From the NCBI GenBank assembly GCA_963761905.1, contig CAVXIQ010000002.1:1-64000 (forward strand): DNA of 64,000 nt, in the 5' to 3' direction. Source of the stretch: Gaiellasilicea sp963761905. Its GTDB lineage: Bacteria > Actinomycetota > Thermoleophilia > Gaiellales > Gaiellaceae. A program made the position numbers and the translations under genes. The notes under the pieces were generated by a model. That model saw only the letters and a program-made list of their open reading frames with translations. It was not told the DNA's origin and searched no databases. This document shows, piece by piece, positions 28,001 through 37,046 of the stretch (position 1 is the first letter of the stretch; every line of letters begins with the position of its first letter).

Positions 28001-30263
28001 TCAGCCGCGGGACGCGGGTGAGGCGTCGACGAGCCCGAGCTCGGTCGCTCGCTCGATCGCCTCGCTCCGGCTGGAAGCGTCGAGCTTGCGGTAGACGGAG
28101 ATCGCCTGCGTCTTGACCGTGTTGCGCGAGACGAAGAGCCGCTCGGCGATCTCTCGGAAGGAGAGATGGGTCGTCAGGAACGGCAGCAGGCGGAGCTCCG
28201 CTGCCGTGAGGGTCGACGCCCACCCAGAGGACTGGTCGGCAACGGTGCCGAGCTTCGCGCGGACCTCGGCGGCCTGCGCCCACGAGCGTGCCGAGCCCGG
28301 CCGTCGACGAAGGACGTCGCCCGCCTCGCGGGAGAGGATCGTCGCGCCGCGGGTGTCCGAGAGCGCGAGATGAGCCTTCGCGAGCTCGAGCCGGGTCTGC
28401 ACCGCGAACCAGGGCAAGCGCGTGGGTGAGCATCGGGCGGAAGCGCTGCGCGCTCACGAGCATCGCTCGAGCACGCGCGTTCTGCCCTCTGGCGAGCGCG
28501 ACCTTCGCCGTGACGGCCAGCACGATCGCGGTGAGCACGTATTCCGGCGAGGACGCCTCGTCGATGAGGGCCTCGGCCTGGGCGAGCTCCGACTCGGCCG
28601 CGGCGAGGTCGCCCCGCTCCAGGCTCAGGAGCGCCAGCTCGCAGCGCGCCACGACGCCGGCCCAGACCGCACCTCCGGCGGCTGCCGCCTCCGCGGCTCG
28701 CTCCAGGCCGAGCTCGGCCCGCTCGAGGTCGCCTGAGAGGAGGACCGCCACGGCGTGCAGGACGAGCGCCGCAGGGCGCCATGGGCTCGCGGCGGCGAGG
28801 CCGGACATCGCAAGCTCGGCGTCGAGCTCCATCTGCTCGACGCCCTTCTGGCAAAGCAGGGCGCGGACGGTGGCTGCCCAGGCCACGAACGGGCTTCCGT
28901 CCGGCATCTCTGCCTGCGGGTCGGGCGTGTCGAGGCTGAGCGCCCAGCGCTCAGCCACATCGGGTCGACCGCGGAGCGCATGCAGCCAGACTCCGAAGAC
29001 GGCGATCGCGGGATGTCGGTCGAGCTTTGCCGGTTCGTCGAACAGCGCGAGCCAGCGCTCGACGGTCGTGACCCGGCCGCTCCGGTAGTAGGGAAATGCG
29101 CAGGCGGTCACGAGTCGGGCGACCCCGTCGGTGTCGCCGGCCGCTGCCAGGTACTCGATCGCGATCTCGGGCTCTCCGTTCGCCTCGAACCAGGCGCCCG
29201 CTCTGGCATTCAACGCGGTCAAGAGCTCGGGCTCGCGCCGTCTGAGCTCGGCCTCCAGCATCTCCCGGAACAGATGGTGGTAGCGAAACCACGTGCGTTG
29301 GTGGTCGAGCGCGATGACGAACAGGTTGTCGTGCTCTAGCTGTTCGAGGAGTGCCGTCGAGTCCCGGGCCTCGAGAACCGCATCGCACAGCGGCCCACTC
29401 ATCCGGTCGAGCACCGCGGTCCGAAGCAGGAACTCGAGCTCCGCCGGCTTGACGCGCGCGAGCTGCTCGGATCGCAGGTAGTCGGTGACGAAGCGGTCGT
29501 CGCCGCCGAACGAGGCAAGCGAGGAGTCGCCGGCTTCGAGCGACAGGGCGGCGAGATAGAGCCCTGCCGCCCAGCCCTCCGCGCGCTCGTTCAAGGCGCG
29601 CGCCTCCGTCTCGGTCACGTCCAGCCCGGCCGCTGTCAGGAGGGCGTGAGCCTCGCGGTCGTTCATGGCGAGCGCCGAGCGCCCGAGCTCGAGCAACTCG
29701 CCGTCGGCGCGCAGCTTTGCGAGTCCCAGCCGAGCCTCGGTGCGACCGCAGAGGACGAGCTGCGAGCCTTGCGGAACCTGGCCGAGCACCGCGGCCAGCG
29801 CGTCGAGGCACTCGGGGTCCTCGAGCTCGTGCACGTCGTCGAGGACGAGGACGAAGGGCTCGGGCAACGAGGCGAGCGCGACACCGAGACGCGGCAGGGC
29901 GCGCGTCCAGAGCGAGGCCGCCGTCAACCCCTCGAGAACGGCGGGATCGACACCGGTGCCGCGGCTCAACGCCTCGGCCAGATACGAGAGCAGGACGACG
30001 GGATCGTTGTCGCGCCGATCGAGTGAGACCCAGGCAAACGGCCGCTTCCCACGTTCCGCCCACTGGGCCAGCGCCGTCGTCTTTCCGGATCCCGGCGGCG
30101 CCACGATGCTGACGAAGCGGCGATTGTGCCCGCGGGACAGCCGGCTGATCAGCGCCGTCCGTTCGACCTGGCCCGGACGCGGGGGCGGGGCGAGCTTGGC
30201 ACCGAAGAGCTCGAACGCGCCTCGAGGGCCGCCGGCAGGTGCTGATGCGGTCTCTGGGGTCAC
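28001..30263 (-). CDS. MalT-like LuxR-family ATPase transcription regulator, one frameshift
   Basis: The N-terminus holds a STAND-type ATPase: Walker A VAPPGSGKTTAL, Walker B-like FVLVLDDVHEL. A long TPR-like helical middle follows (ERAELGLERAAEAAAAGGAV and similar). The C-terminus is a LuxR HTH: LRLLPFLTTHLSFREIAERL, then SRNTVKTQAISVYRKLDASS. The frame changes at about 28424, where an extra C follows ACC on the coding strand; without correction the HTH is lost. The corrected product is about 753 residues. Such proteins sense a small ligand and activate transcription. Two 17-nt inverted repeats lie just upstream, so autoregulation is likely. Confidence 0.85.
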
Positions 30264-30345
30264 TCGGGCGGGATGCGGTCTCTGAGGCTCCGCCGGGACG
30301 TCCTGCGGGTCAAGCGAGCCTGCTGGGAGCCGGAGTGAAACGTCG

Positions 30346-30362
30346 TCACCCCATCGGGGTGA
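30346..30362. promoter_or_regulatory. 17-nt inverted repeat, copy 1
   Basis: TCACCCCATCGGGGTGA is a perfect palindrome with a 3-base centre. It lies 83 bases before the MalT-like regulator start and also upstream of the divergent RDD gene. Confidence 0.6.
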
Positions 30363-30407
30363 CTCGGCCGCACCGGATCCAGGGATCTCGACGCGCCCAA
30401 TCGGGGT

Positions 30408-30424
30408 TCACCCAGGTCGGGTGA
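30408..30424. promoter_or_regulatory. 17-nt inverted repeat, copy 2
   Basis: TCACCCAGGTCGGGTGA shares both outer arms with copy 1. The centres are 62 bases apart, in the divergent space between the MalT-like regulator and the RDD gene. Confidence 0.6.
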
Positions 30425-30508
30425 CGACATTCGGACGTCCGACGGCCATCGTGCAGGCGTGCCTCGATTGCCGGCGACGCCTCCGCCTCTGGTCCGGTCT
30501 CGCGAACG

Positions 30509-31630
30509 ATGAGCGACGACGGGAAACGGGCGCTCGAGGTCCGGACGACGGATCTCGGACGCCGCGAGCCGCCCCCCTCCGCGTCGACAGCCGACTCGGA
30601 TCCGCGCGACGTCGCGCTCGGACTCGTCGTTGTCGGCGCCCGTGCGGCCGTCTCGGTGGGACGGGTCGTCCTCCTGCCGGCGCGCGTCGCCATTCGAATG
30701 CCCCTGATTCGCCGGGCGGCCGACCGGCTGGCAGTCGAGGGGATGAAGACCCGTCGTGACGCACAGACGCGCCTAGAGACCGTGAGCGACGAGCTGCTGA
30801 ACGGCCCCACCGTCGACGCGGTCGCAGGCTCGCTTGCCGACCACCGGGTCTTCGAGCGGATCGCGCGACCGACCATCGAGGCGCTGGACGTCGAGACCGT
30901 CTTCGCCGCCGCGCTCGCGGAGGAGCGCACCGGGCGTCTGGTCGAGCAGGCGTTGGAGAGCCGCCTCGCCGCCGACACGACCGATCGTGTCCTGCACAGC
31001 CCCGAGCTCGAGAACGCCGTCGAGGTGATCGCCGCCAGCCCCGCCGTGCGGGCGGCGCTCGCGCAGCAGACGACGTCGCTCGCGGGCGACGTCGCGGCGA
31101 GCGTGCGTTCCCGCGCGCTCGATCTCGACGACGCCTCCGAGCGAACGGCTCGCCGCTGGCTGCGCCGCGCGCCACGGCCCGAACCCGCCGCGAACGGCGG
31201 ACACGTGCCGTATGCCGGTCTCGCCACGCGCGGCGCGGCGTTGGCCCTCGATGCCCTGATCGTCAATGCGATCGTCCTCGTAGTCGCCGCGCTGCTCGGG
31301 TTGATCGCCTCTCTGGTCGGCGAGCTCCGGCCGGAATGGCTCGCTTTGACCCTGGCCGCCTCCGGCTGGGCCCTGGCGGTCGCGGCCTACTTCGTGCTGT
31401 TCTGGAGCACCGCCGGCCAGACGCCCGGGATGCGAATCCTGCGGCTCCGGGTCACCGGCGGCGACGGCGAACCGCCGCGGCTCGGCAAGTCGCTGCTCCG
31501 ACTCGTCGGTCTCGGTCTCGCGATCATTCCCCTGTTCGCCGGCTTTCTCCCGGCTCTGTTCGAGCATCGCCGTCGGGCGCTGCCGGATTTCTTCGGCGGG
31601 ACGGTCGTCCTCTACGCCGACGAGGCTTGA
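30509..31630 (+). CDS. RDD-family membrane protein
   Basis: The 373-residue protein has a long hydrophilic, helical N-terminal part (residues about 1-230) and a C-terminal RDD domain. The RDD domain includes YAGLATRGAALALDALIVNA (the conserved R and DD-type acidic positions), three membrane helices and TAGQTPGMRILRLRVTGGDG, then RRRALPDFFGGTVVLYADEA, the hallmark end. RDD proteins are membrane proteins of mostly unknown function, some linked to ion or osmolyte transport. It is divergent from the MalT-like regulator and shares its two palindromic sites. Confidence 0.8.
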   Translation: MSDDGKRALEVRTTDLGRREPPPSASTADSDPRDVALGLVVVGARAAVSVGRVVLLPARVAIRMPLIRRAADRLAVEGMKTRRDAQTRLETVSDELLNGPTVDAVAGSLADHRVFERIARPTIEALDVETVFAAALAEERTGRLVEQALESRLAADTTDRVLHSPELENAVEVIAASPAVRAALAQQTTSLAGDVAASVRSRALDLDDASERTARRWLRRAPRPEPAANGGHVPYAGLATRGAALALDALIVNAIVLVVAALLGLIASLVGELRPEWLALTLAASGWALAVAAYFVLFWSTAGQTPGMRILRLRVTGGDGEPPRLGKSLLRLVGLGLAIIPLFAGFLPALFEHRRRALPDFFGGTVVLYADEA

Positions 31631-31986
31631 CCGTCGGCGCTGCTCTCCGTCGCCGAATCCGCCTGCCGTGAGACCGGCTCGACCAGCAGCGTCAGGCCTT
31701 CCCTGCCGACGACGCGCACCTGCTCCCCCACGCCGGCCACACCCGCGCTGCGGGCGTGCCAGATCTCCCCTTCGAGCCGGACCTGCCCCTCCGGGTCGCA
31801 GATCGCGCTCACCGCTGCGAGCCTGCCGACCAGGGTTTGGGCGCCGACCGCTTTCCGCCTGCCTCGCACCGTCCGATTCCAGATGAACAGCTCGCCGACC
31901 CACACGGCGCCTGTCGCGAGGCACGCGACCCAGTTCCACGGCTCCGGCAAGACGAAGAGCAGCGCGATCGCGAGGAAGATCAGCAC
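31612..31986 (-). CDS. NfeD-family small membrane protein
   Basis: I choose GTG 31986 (VLIFLAIALLFVLPEPWNWV), which removes an otherwise long overlap with the YihY gene. Two membrane helices are followed by an OB-fold domain containing VGRLAAVSAICDPEGQVRLE, EIWHARSAG and GEQVRVVGREGLTLLVEP, the NfeD pattern. These proteins act with membrane proteases or flotillins, neither of which is adjacent. Its 3' end overlaps the end of the convergent RDD gene by 19 bases. Confidence 0.7.
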   Translation of the reverse strand: MLIFLAIALLFVLPEPWNWVACLATGAVWVGELFIWNRTVRGRRKAVGAQTLVGRLAAVSAICDPEGQVRLEGEIWHARSAGVAGVGEQVRVVGREGLTLLVEPVSRQADSATESSADGQASSA

Positions 31987-32036
31987 GTCGCCCGACGGTA
32001 CTGGCGCGAGCGACGACCGTACGTCGCCCGAGAAGG

Positions 32037-33005
32037 GTGATTCGCCCGCAAGGAGGCGTGCGGATCGGCACGCGTAGTGCACGGTTCGGGCAGCGCGCGT
32101 TCGGTGTCGCCGCGCTCGCTGCGTCGACGTTCGGGCGCACCGCGAGCTCGCAGCGGGCGGCGGCGATCTCCTACCACGTCCTCTTCTCGCTCGTCCCGTT
32201 CGTGGCCGTGCTCGTTTCCGTCTTCGAGCTCGTGCTGCCCGAGACGTTGCAGGAACACGTCGTCTCGTGGCTCGTCGGTGCGCTCTCGTTGCCCAGCGGG
32301 CTCGAAGAGAGCGTGGACGCCGCGATCGAGGATGCCGGGGCGCCGGCGTCGGCGGCCGGAGTCGTCGCGCTCGTGGGTCTCCTCTGGACCGCGAGCGGAA
32401 TGATGGCCTCGGTCCGGTCGGCCTTTCGAGCAGTCTGGTCGAGCGAGGCGAAGCACCCGTACCTGCGGGGCAAGCTGCTCGACCTCGTGCTCATGGTCGG
32501 CGGGGGCGTGCTCGTCGTGTCCGCCTTCGGGCTGACCGTCGTCGTCCAGGTTGCGACCGAGGCGAGCACGACCATCGCCGAGAAGCTCGGTCGCGGAGAG
32601 TCGGCGACCGCGGCACTCGGGGAACTGGCGCAGCTCTGCGCTTCGCTGACGCTCGCCTTCGTAGCGTTCGTGCTCCTCTACCGATTCGTCCCGCCGGTGG
32701 CGCCCCGGCTTCGGGACGTTCTCCCGGGCGCGCTCGTTGCCGCCGTGGGAATGCACGTTGCCAGTGCGGGCTTCTCGATCTACCTCACCCGGTTCGCCGA
32801 CTTCGACGACGTCTACGGCCCGCTCGGCGCCGTGCTCGCCTTCCTCGTGCTCGTGTACGTCGCCGCCGTCGTCCTGCTCCTGGGAGCCTGCGTAGCGGCC
32901 GCCTGGCCGCAGACGGCGATCCCACCACCGCACCAGGAGGCGGTACCGCTTCGCCGCCGGCTCACCGCCGGCGCGTGGGGGCTCGTGCGGCGGAATCGGG
33001 GCTAG
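32037..33005 (+). CDS. YihY/BrkB-family membrane protein
   Basis: The 322 residues carry six membrane helices. The conserved family start is present (SQRAAAISYHVLFSLVPFVA), followed by WTASGMMASVRSAFRAVW and DVLPGALVAAVGMHVASAGF, then YGPLGAVLAFLVLVYVAAVV. The family is conserved in bacteria without a settled biochemical function, though it was once misnamed ribonuclease BN. The gene is followed, after an intergenic space with a palindromic site, by an AI-2E-type transporter on the same strand. Confidence 0.85.
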   Translation: MIRPQGGVRIGTRSARFGQRAFGVAALAASTFGRTASSQRAAAISYHVLFSLVPFVAVLVSVFELVLPETLQEHVVSWLVGALSLPSGLEESVDAAIEDAGAPASAAGVVALVGLLWTASGMMASVRSAFRAVWSSEAKHPYLRGKLLDLVLMVGGGVLVVSAFGLTVVVQVATEASTTIAEKLGRGESATAALGELAQLCASLTLAFVAFVLLYRFVPPVAPRLRDVLPGALVAAVGMHVASAGFSIYLTRFADFDDVYGPLGAVLAFLVLVYVAAVVLLLGACVAAAWPQTAIPPPHQEAVPLRRRLTAGAWGLVRRNRG

Positions 33006-33059
33006 TGTGGCTCTGTCGCGCGCTTCCCGGAGCGGCGTGCCGGTCGGCGAGTTGCTGAA

Positions 33060-33076
33060 TCACACCGATGGGGTGA
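33060..33076. promoter_or_regulatory. 17-nt inverted repeat, copy 3
   Basis: TCACACCGATGGGGTGA has the same length and outer arms as the two copies near 30.4 kb. It lies 35 bases before the AI-2E-type transporter gene. Confidence 0.55.
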
Positions 33077-33110
33077 AGGCGTCGTCTGGCCGCAATGAGA
33101 CGATCGACCG

Positions 33111-34259
33111 GTGAGCGTCATGGAGCCGCACGAGCCGAAGCGGATGGCGCTGCTGCTCCCGATGCGCACGCTGCTCGTCGTCGGAGCCGCAGTTGCGCTC
33201 GGATTGGCCTTCGTGGCGATCGGCCAGACGTTCCTGATCGTCTTCGTCGGGATCTTCCTGGCGCTCGTGTTCGAGTACCCGGTTCGAGCCGTGATCGCCA
33301 AGACGAGCATGTCGCGCGGTCTTGCGGCCACGGTGACGGTGCTGGGTGCCGCACTGACCGTGCTCGTGCTCGCGCTCCTCTTCCTCGTACCGATCGTGGG
33401 CAGCGTCCGCGACTTCCTCCAAGAGCTTCCGTTGTTGGTCGACCAGTTGCGCGAGGCGGACGAGCTTTCCTGGCTCGGCGACTCCGGAGCGGCCGAGAAC
33501 GTGCAGTCGGGCGCCGAGAGCGTCTCCGTCTCGGTGCCTGACGCGATCTCCGCCGTGCTCGGCGTGGCCGGGTCGTTCTTCACGGTCTTCGTCGCCAGCT
33601 TCACGATTCTCTTTATCTGTCTCTTCTTCCTGACCGACGTCGCGAACCTGAAGCAGTCGCTCGCCAGCGTGATGATGCCCGGGGAGTCGGAGCGCTGGCT
33701 CAACGTGTGGGAGCGAGTGACGGAGTCTGTCTCGCGTTGGGCGATCGGCGTGATCGTGATCGCGTGCATGGCCGGCACCACCCAGGGACTGACGGCGTGG
33801 CTGCTCGGCTCGAGCTATGCGCTCGCGCTCGGGGTGATCGCGGGCCTGCTCGACACGATTCCCAACCTCGGAGCGACGATCGCCGGCTTCATCCTCGTCC
33901 CCGTGATCTGGGCCGAGGAAGGGCTGACATCCGCGCTGATCATGCTCGTCGTCGTGCTCGTCTACCAGCAGCTCGAGAACAACGTGATTACGCCCAAGGT
34001 GCAGGGCAAGGCCGTCAAGCTGTCGGGCTTCTTCATCATCGTGGCCGTGACGCTGTTCGGTGCGCTGCTGGGGGTGCTCGGTGCGCTGACGGCGGTGCCG
34101 CTGGCGGCGATGATCCAGATCTTCGTGAAGGAGCTGACCGAGGCCAGGCGCGCCAAGGTCGCGGCAGCGGAGGCGGAGATCCTCGAGGGCGACGAAACTA
34201 CACTCGCTCCTCGGCGGGGTTCCGGAGCGGTCGAACGGGACGGTCTTGAAAACCGTTGA
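33111..34259 (+). CDS. AI-2E-family (PerM-like) transporter
   Basis: The 382 residues include about eight membrane segments. The typical region is present: SSYALALGVIAGLLDTIPNL followed by GATIAGFILVPVIW and YQQLENNVITPKVQGKAVKL. Members export autoinducer-2 or exchange ions; the substrate here is unknown. GTG 33111 and ATG 33120 are both possible starts. The 3' end of the open frame overlaps the tRNA-Ser(TGA) gene by 47 bases, so the last 15 or so residues are encoded by tRNA sequence. Confidence 0.8.
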   Translation: MSVMEPHEPKRMALLLPMRTLLVVGAAVALGLAFVAIGQTFLIVFVGIFLALVFEYPVRAVIAKTSMSRGLAATVTVLGAALTVLVLALLFLVPIVGSVRDFLQELPLLVDQLREADELSWLGDSGAAENVQSGAESVSVSVPDAISAVLGVAGSFFTVFVASFTILFICLFFLTDVANLKQSLASVMMPGESERWLNVWERVTESVSRWAIGVIVIACMAGTTQGLTAWLLGSSYALALGVIAGLLDTIPNLGATIAGFILVPVIWAEEGLTSALIMLVVVLVYQQLENNVITPKVQGKAVKLSGFFIIVAVTLFGALLGVLGALTAVPLAAMIQIFVKELTEARRAKVAAAEAEILEGDETTLAPRRGSGAVERDGLENR

Positions 34260-34299
34260 GCCTTCACGGGCTCCGTGGGTTCGAATCCCACCCCCGCCG
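34213..34299 (+). tRNA. tRNA-Ser(TGA)
   Basis: The acceptor GGCGGGG pairs with CCCCGCC. The anticodon arm ACGGT/ACCGT encloses CTTGAAA with anticodon TGA (codon UCA). A long variable arm (GAGCCTTCACGGGCTC) marks a class II tRNA. The T-arm GTGGG-TTCGAAT-CCCAC is perfect. It is 87 nt with no encoded CCA. Confidence 0.93.
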
Positions 34300-34377
34300 C
34301 TGACGGCCCGCCGCGCTCGGTAGTACCGTCTCGGCCATGCCTGCCGGCGCCGCGAGCTCCGCCCACCACGGTCGCCG

Positions 34378-35973
34378 GTGCAGCTGCTCAGGCTGACCCC
34401 CCGAAGCACGTTCGTCCTCACCGCCTTCGTGCTCGGCGCCGCGGTCCTCCTGCGGCTCGACCAGTACCTCGCCGGTCGATCGCTCTGGCTGGACGAGTCC
34501 CTGCTCGCGCTGAACGTGATCGGACGCCCGATCGCCGAGCTCTCGGAGCCGCTCAGCCTGAGTCAGGGCGCTCCGTTCGGATTCCTCGCCGCCGCGAAGC
34601 TGAGCGTCCTCGCGTTGGGGACGTCCGAGCTCGCTCTGCGGCTCGTGCCCCTTCTCGCCGGCCTCGCGGCGCTCGGTCTCTTCTACCTCCTGGCGCGCCG
34701 CGTGCTCGGGACACGCGGCGCTCTGCTTGCGCTCGGGCTCTTCGCCTGCTCACAGACGCTGATCGTCTACTCCGTCGAGTTCAAGCAGTACTCGACGGAG
34801 GTGGCCGCAACGCTGGCGCTCCTGCTTGCGGCGATCCCGCTCGGGCACCAGACCGCCCGTCGCTACCTGGCCGTCTCGGCGCTCGGCGCCGTCCTGCTCT
34901 GGTTCGCCTACACGAGCGTCTTCTTCCTGACCGCGATCGCCATCGCCTACGCACTCGCGTTCGCGCTGAGCCGTCGCTGGCGCGACTTCGGAGCGAGCGC
35001 GGCCGCGTCGCTGCTCTGGCTCTCGAGCGGCCTCGCCATGTACGCCGTCTCCTACGACAACCTCGACGCGGTTCAACCCTCGGAGACCCTGGCCGGCAGC
35101 TCGATCTCCGCCGTGCTCTCACGGCTCGTCGATACGACGACGCTGATCGGCTTCGGAGCCGGGTTCTACCGGGACACGAGGGCGCACGAGCTGATCGCGC
35201 TCGTCGCGGTCGCTCTCTGCCTCACCGGCGCGATCGTGCTCCTGCGGACGAAGCCCTACGTCGCCCTGATGCTGGGCCTGCCGGTGGTCTTCATGTTCGC
35301 GGCGGTGGCGGTCGGCCGGTACCCGGTGTTCGAGCGAACCGTCCTCGTCGCCGTTCCGGCGATGATCATCGGGATCGCAGCGGGCGCGTCCTTCGTCGTT
35401 CGCCGGATCCCGGCTCCAGCGGGGGCGGCCGTCGGCGTCGGGCTCGCAGTGCTCCTGCTGGCCTACCCCGTCCGAGACGCGATCGATGGGATCGGGGAGG
35501 TGCGGGGACACAACCAGGGAACGCGGCTCCTCGTCCACGAGCTCGTCGAGCGCTGGCGACCGGGCGACACGCTGTACGTCCACTACGCCGCGCAGTACGC
35601 GTTTCGCTACTACGCCGAGTGCGATTGCCTCGACGCCGCCGTCGCCTCGCCGGCGCCACCGCTCTCGTTCGCGGACCGGTCGACGATCGGGCCGAACCTC
35701 TGGCATCCCGCGCTGCTCTCCCGACAACCGAGCCTGGTGATCGGGGGCCGCCATCGACCCGGCGACACCGAGGGCTACCTGCGGGAGCTCGACGAGCTGG
35801 CCGACCGGCGGCGCGTCTGGATCCTGTCCTCGCACTGGGAGAGCGACTGGGAGCAGGAGTACCTGGAGACCCTGCTTCCACGCCGCCTCGGTCGCTACGG
35901 CACGCAGCGCGAGCTCATCACCGACGGTGCCGGCCGGTTGCTGCTCTACGACCTGGACGGCGCGCGGGGCTAG
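34378..35973 (+). CDS. Polytopic glycosyltransferase-like membrane protein (GT39/PMT type)
   Basis: The 531-residue protein starts at GTG 34378. An N-terminal helix leads to LAGRSLWLDESLLALNVIGR, which has the DE motif in the first external loop used by lipid-sugar-dependent transferases (ArnT, PMT). About ten membrane helices follow, including a conserved SVEFKQYSTEVAATLALLLA loop. The soluble C-terminal 140 residues are outside. It likely transfers a sugar from a polyprenyl carrier to a surface molecule; the acceptor is unknown. Its stop overlaps that of mtnP on the other strand. Confidence 0.75.
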   Translation: MQLLRLTPRSTFVLTAFVLGAAVLLRLDQYLAGRSLWLDESLLALNVIGRPIAELSEPLSLSQGAPFGFLAAAKLSVLALGTSELALRLVPLLAGLAALGLFYLLARRVLGTRGALLALGLFACSQTLIVYSVEFKQYSTEVAATLALLLAAIPLGHQTARRYLAVSALGAVLLWFAYTSVFFLTAIAIAYALAFALSRRWRDFGASAAASLLWLSSGLAMYAVSYDNLDAVQPSETLAGSSISAVLSRLVDTTTLIGFGAGFYRDTRAHELIALVAVALCLTGAIVLLRTKPYVALMLGLPVVFMFAAVAVGRYPVFERTVLVAVPAMIIGIAAGASFVVRRIPAPAGAAVGVGLAVLLLAYPVRDAIDGIGEVRGHNQGTRLLVHELVERWRPGDTLYVHYAAQYAFRYYAECDCLDAAVASPAPPLSFADRSTIGPNLWHPALLSRQPSLVIGGRHRPGDTEGYLRELDELADRRRVWILSSHWESDWEQEYLETLLPRRLGRYGTQRELITDGAGRLLLYDLDGARG

Positions 35974-36764
35974 AAGCGCGCGCTCGCGACCCCGAGCGCC
36001 GTCGCACAGTCGTCCTCCGGCTGCGGCCCGATCCGAGGAACGGCGAGCTGCAGCAGCTCCTTGAGCTGGGCCCGCCGCTCGGTCACGATCCGCGCGACGG
36101 TGAGCGCCGAGACCGCCCCGGCTCCCTCGATCCCGGTGTCGTAGTCGGTCACGACCGACACGTTGGCGTAGCAGAGCTCGAGCTCGCGGGCGAGATGGCA
36201 CTCCGGATAGACGACCATGTTCACGGTGTCCCAGCCCATCTGCTGGAACCAGCGCGACTCGGCGAGCGTCGAGAAGCGCGGCCCCTGGATCGCGACCGCG
36301 GTGCCGCCGTGCCGGACCGGGATCCCGAGCTCGCGAGCCGCCTGGACGAGGATCCAGCCGAGCTCGCCGCAGAACGGCTCGGCAGCCGAGACCATCGTCG
36401 TCCCCGGCCCGTCGTAGAAGGTGTCGGCGCGGCCGCTCGTCCGGTCGACGAACTGGTCGCAGACGACGAAGGTGCCGAGCTCGACGTCGAGCGACAACGA
36501 GCCGCAGACGAGGGGAGCGACGATCCGCCGGACGCCCAGCTCCTTGAGCGCCCAGACGTTCGCGCGATAGGGGATCTGCGGCGGCGGGATCTCCTCGTCG
36601 ATCCCGCGCCTGGGCAGGAACGCGATCGGCGTCTCGCCGATCGTCCCCAGCTGGATCGGCGCCGACGGCTTGCCGTAAGGCGTCTCGATCTCGACGGACT
36701 CGGCCTCGTCGAGAGGGGACGAGTACGCCGAGATTCCGATGACTCCGATCTCAGCCTCGGCCAC
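35970..36764 (-). CDS. mtnP: S-methyl-5'-thioadenosine phosphorylase
   Basis: The 264 residues match the MTA/purine nucleoside phosphorylase family: IGVIG near the N-terminus, FLPRRG (phosphate region), then PYRANVWALKELGVRRIVAP, the substrate region IQGPRFSTLAESRWFQQMGW and NMVVYPECHLARELELCYAN with MVxxPE. It cleaves methylthioadenosine (or a related purine nucleoside) with phosphate in methionine salvage. No other methionine-salvage gene is next to it. Confidence 0.88.
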   Translation of the reverse strand: MAEAEIGVIGISAYSSPLDEAESVEIETPYGKPSAPIQLGTIGETPIAFLPRRGIDEEIPPPQIPYRANVWALKELGVRRIVAPLVCGSLSLDVELGTFVVCDQFVDRTSGRADTFYDGPGTTMVSAAEPFCGELGWILVQAARELGIPVRHGGTAVAIQGPRFSTLAESRWFQQMGWDTVNMVVYPECHLARELELCYANVSVVTDYDTGIEGAGAVSALTVARIVTERRAQLKELLQLAVPRIGPQPEDDCATALGVASARF

Positions 36765-36849
36765 GCCACTCCTTCGCAGTCGCTTTCGCGCGCGAGCATA
36801 CGCCAGCAGGCGAGCCAGGTCGACCCGCCGCCCCCTCTAGAGTTGCCGG

Positions 36850-37020
36850 ATGCGCAAGCCCCTCGCCTGCTGGCTCGGCCGGCACAGATGGGTGACGCAC
36901 GTCGAGCACGGCGAGAGCTTCAGGCTCTGCGCCCGCTGCGGAAAACCGCCTCGCGGAACGAGCAGGCAGATCTCGGAGAACGACCTCCACTGGACGAGGT
37001 ACGACTCCGAGACGTACTGA
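36850..37020 (+). CDS. Small CxxC protein of 56 residues
   Basis: ATG 36850 opens a short frame, MRKPLACWLGRHRWVTHVEH, with CARCGKPPRG in the middle, ending RYDSETY at TGA 37018-37020. The CxxC with a nearby Cys and His residues suggests a small metal-binding (zinc-ribbon-like) protein. Composition is non-random and the gene fits exactly between mtnP and the next secreted-protein gene, whose start is 27 bases downstream. No family name can be given. Confidence 0.55.
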   Translation: MRKPLACWLGRHRWVTHVEHGESFRLCARCGKPPRGTSRQISENDLHWTRYDSETY

Positions 37021-37046
37021 AAGACCGCGGCTACAGTAGGCCGCCG

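Noticed and set aside
27938..30263. A fusion of the MalT-like regulator with the carboxymuconolactone decarboxylase-like protein
   Set aside because: The single open frame exists only because an extra base at about 28424 moves the regulator frame into the next gene's frame. Corrected, there are two genes.
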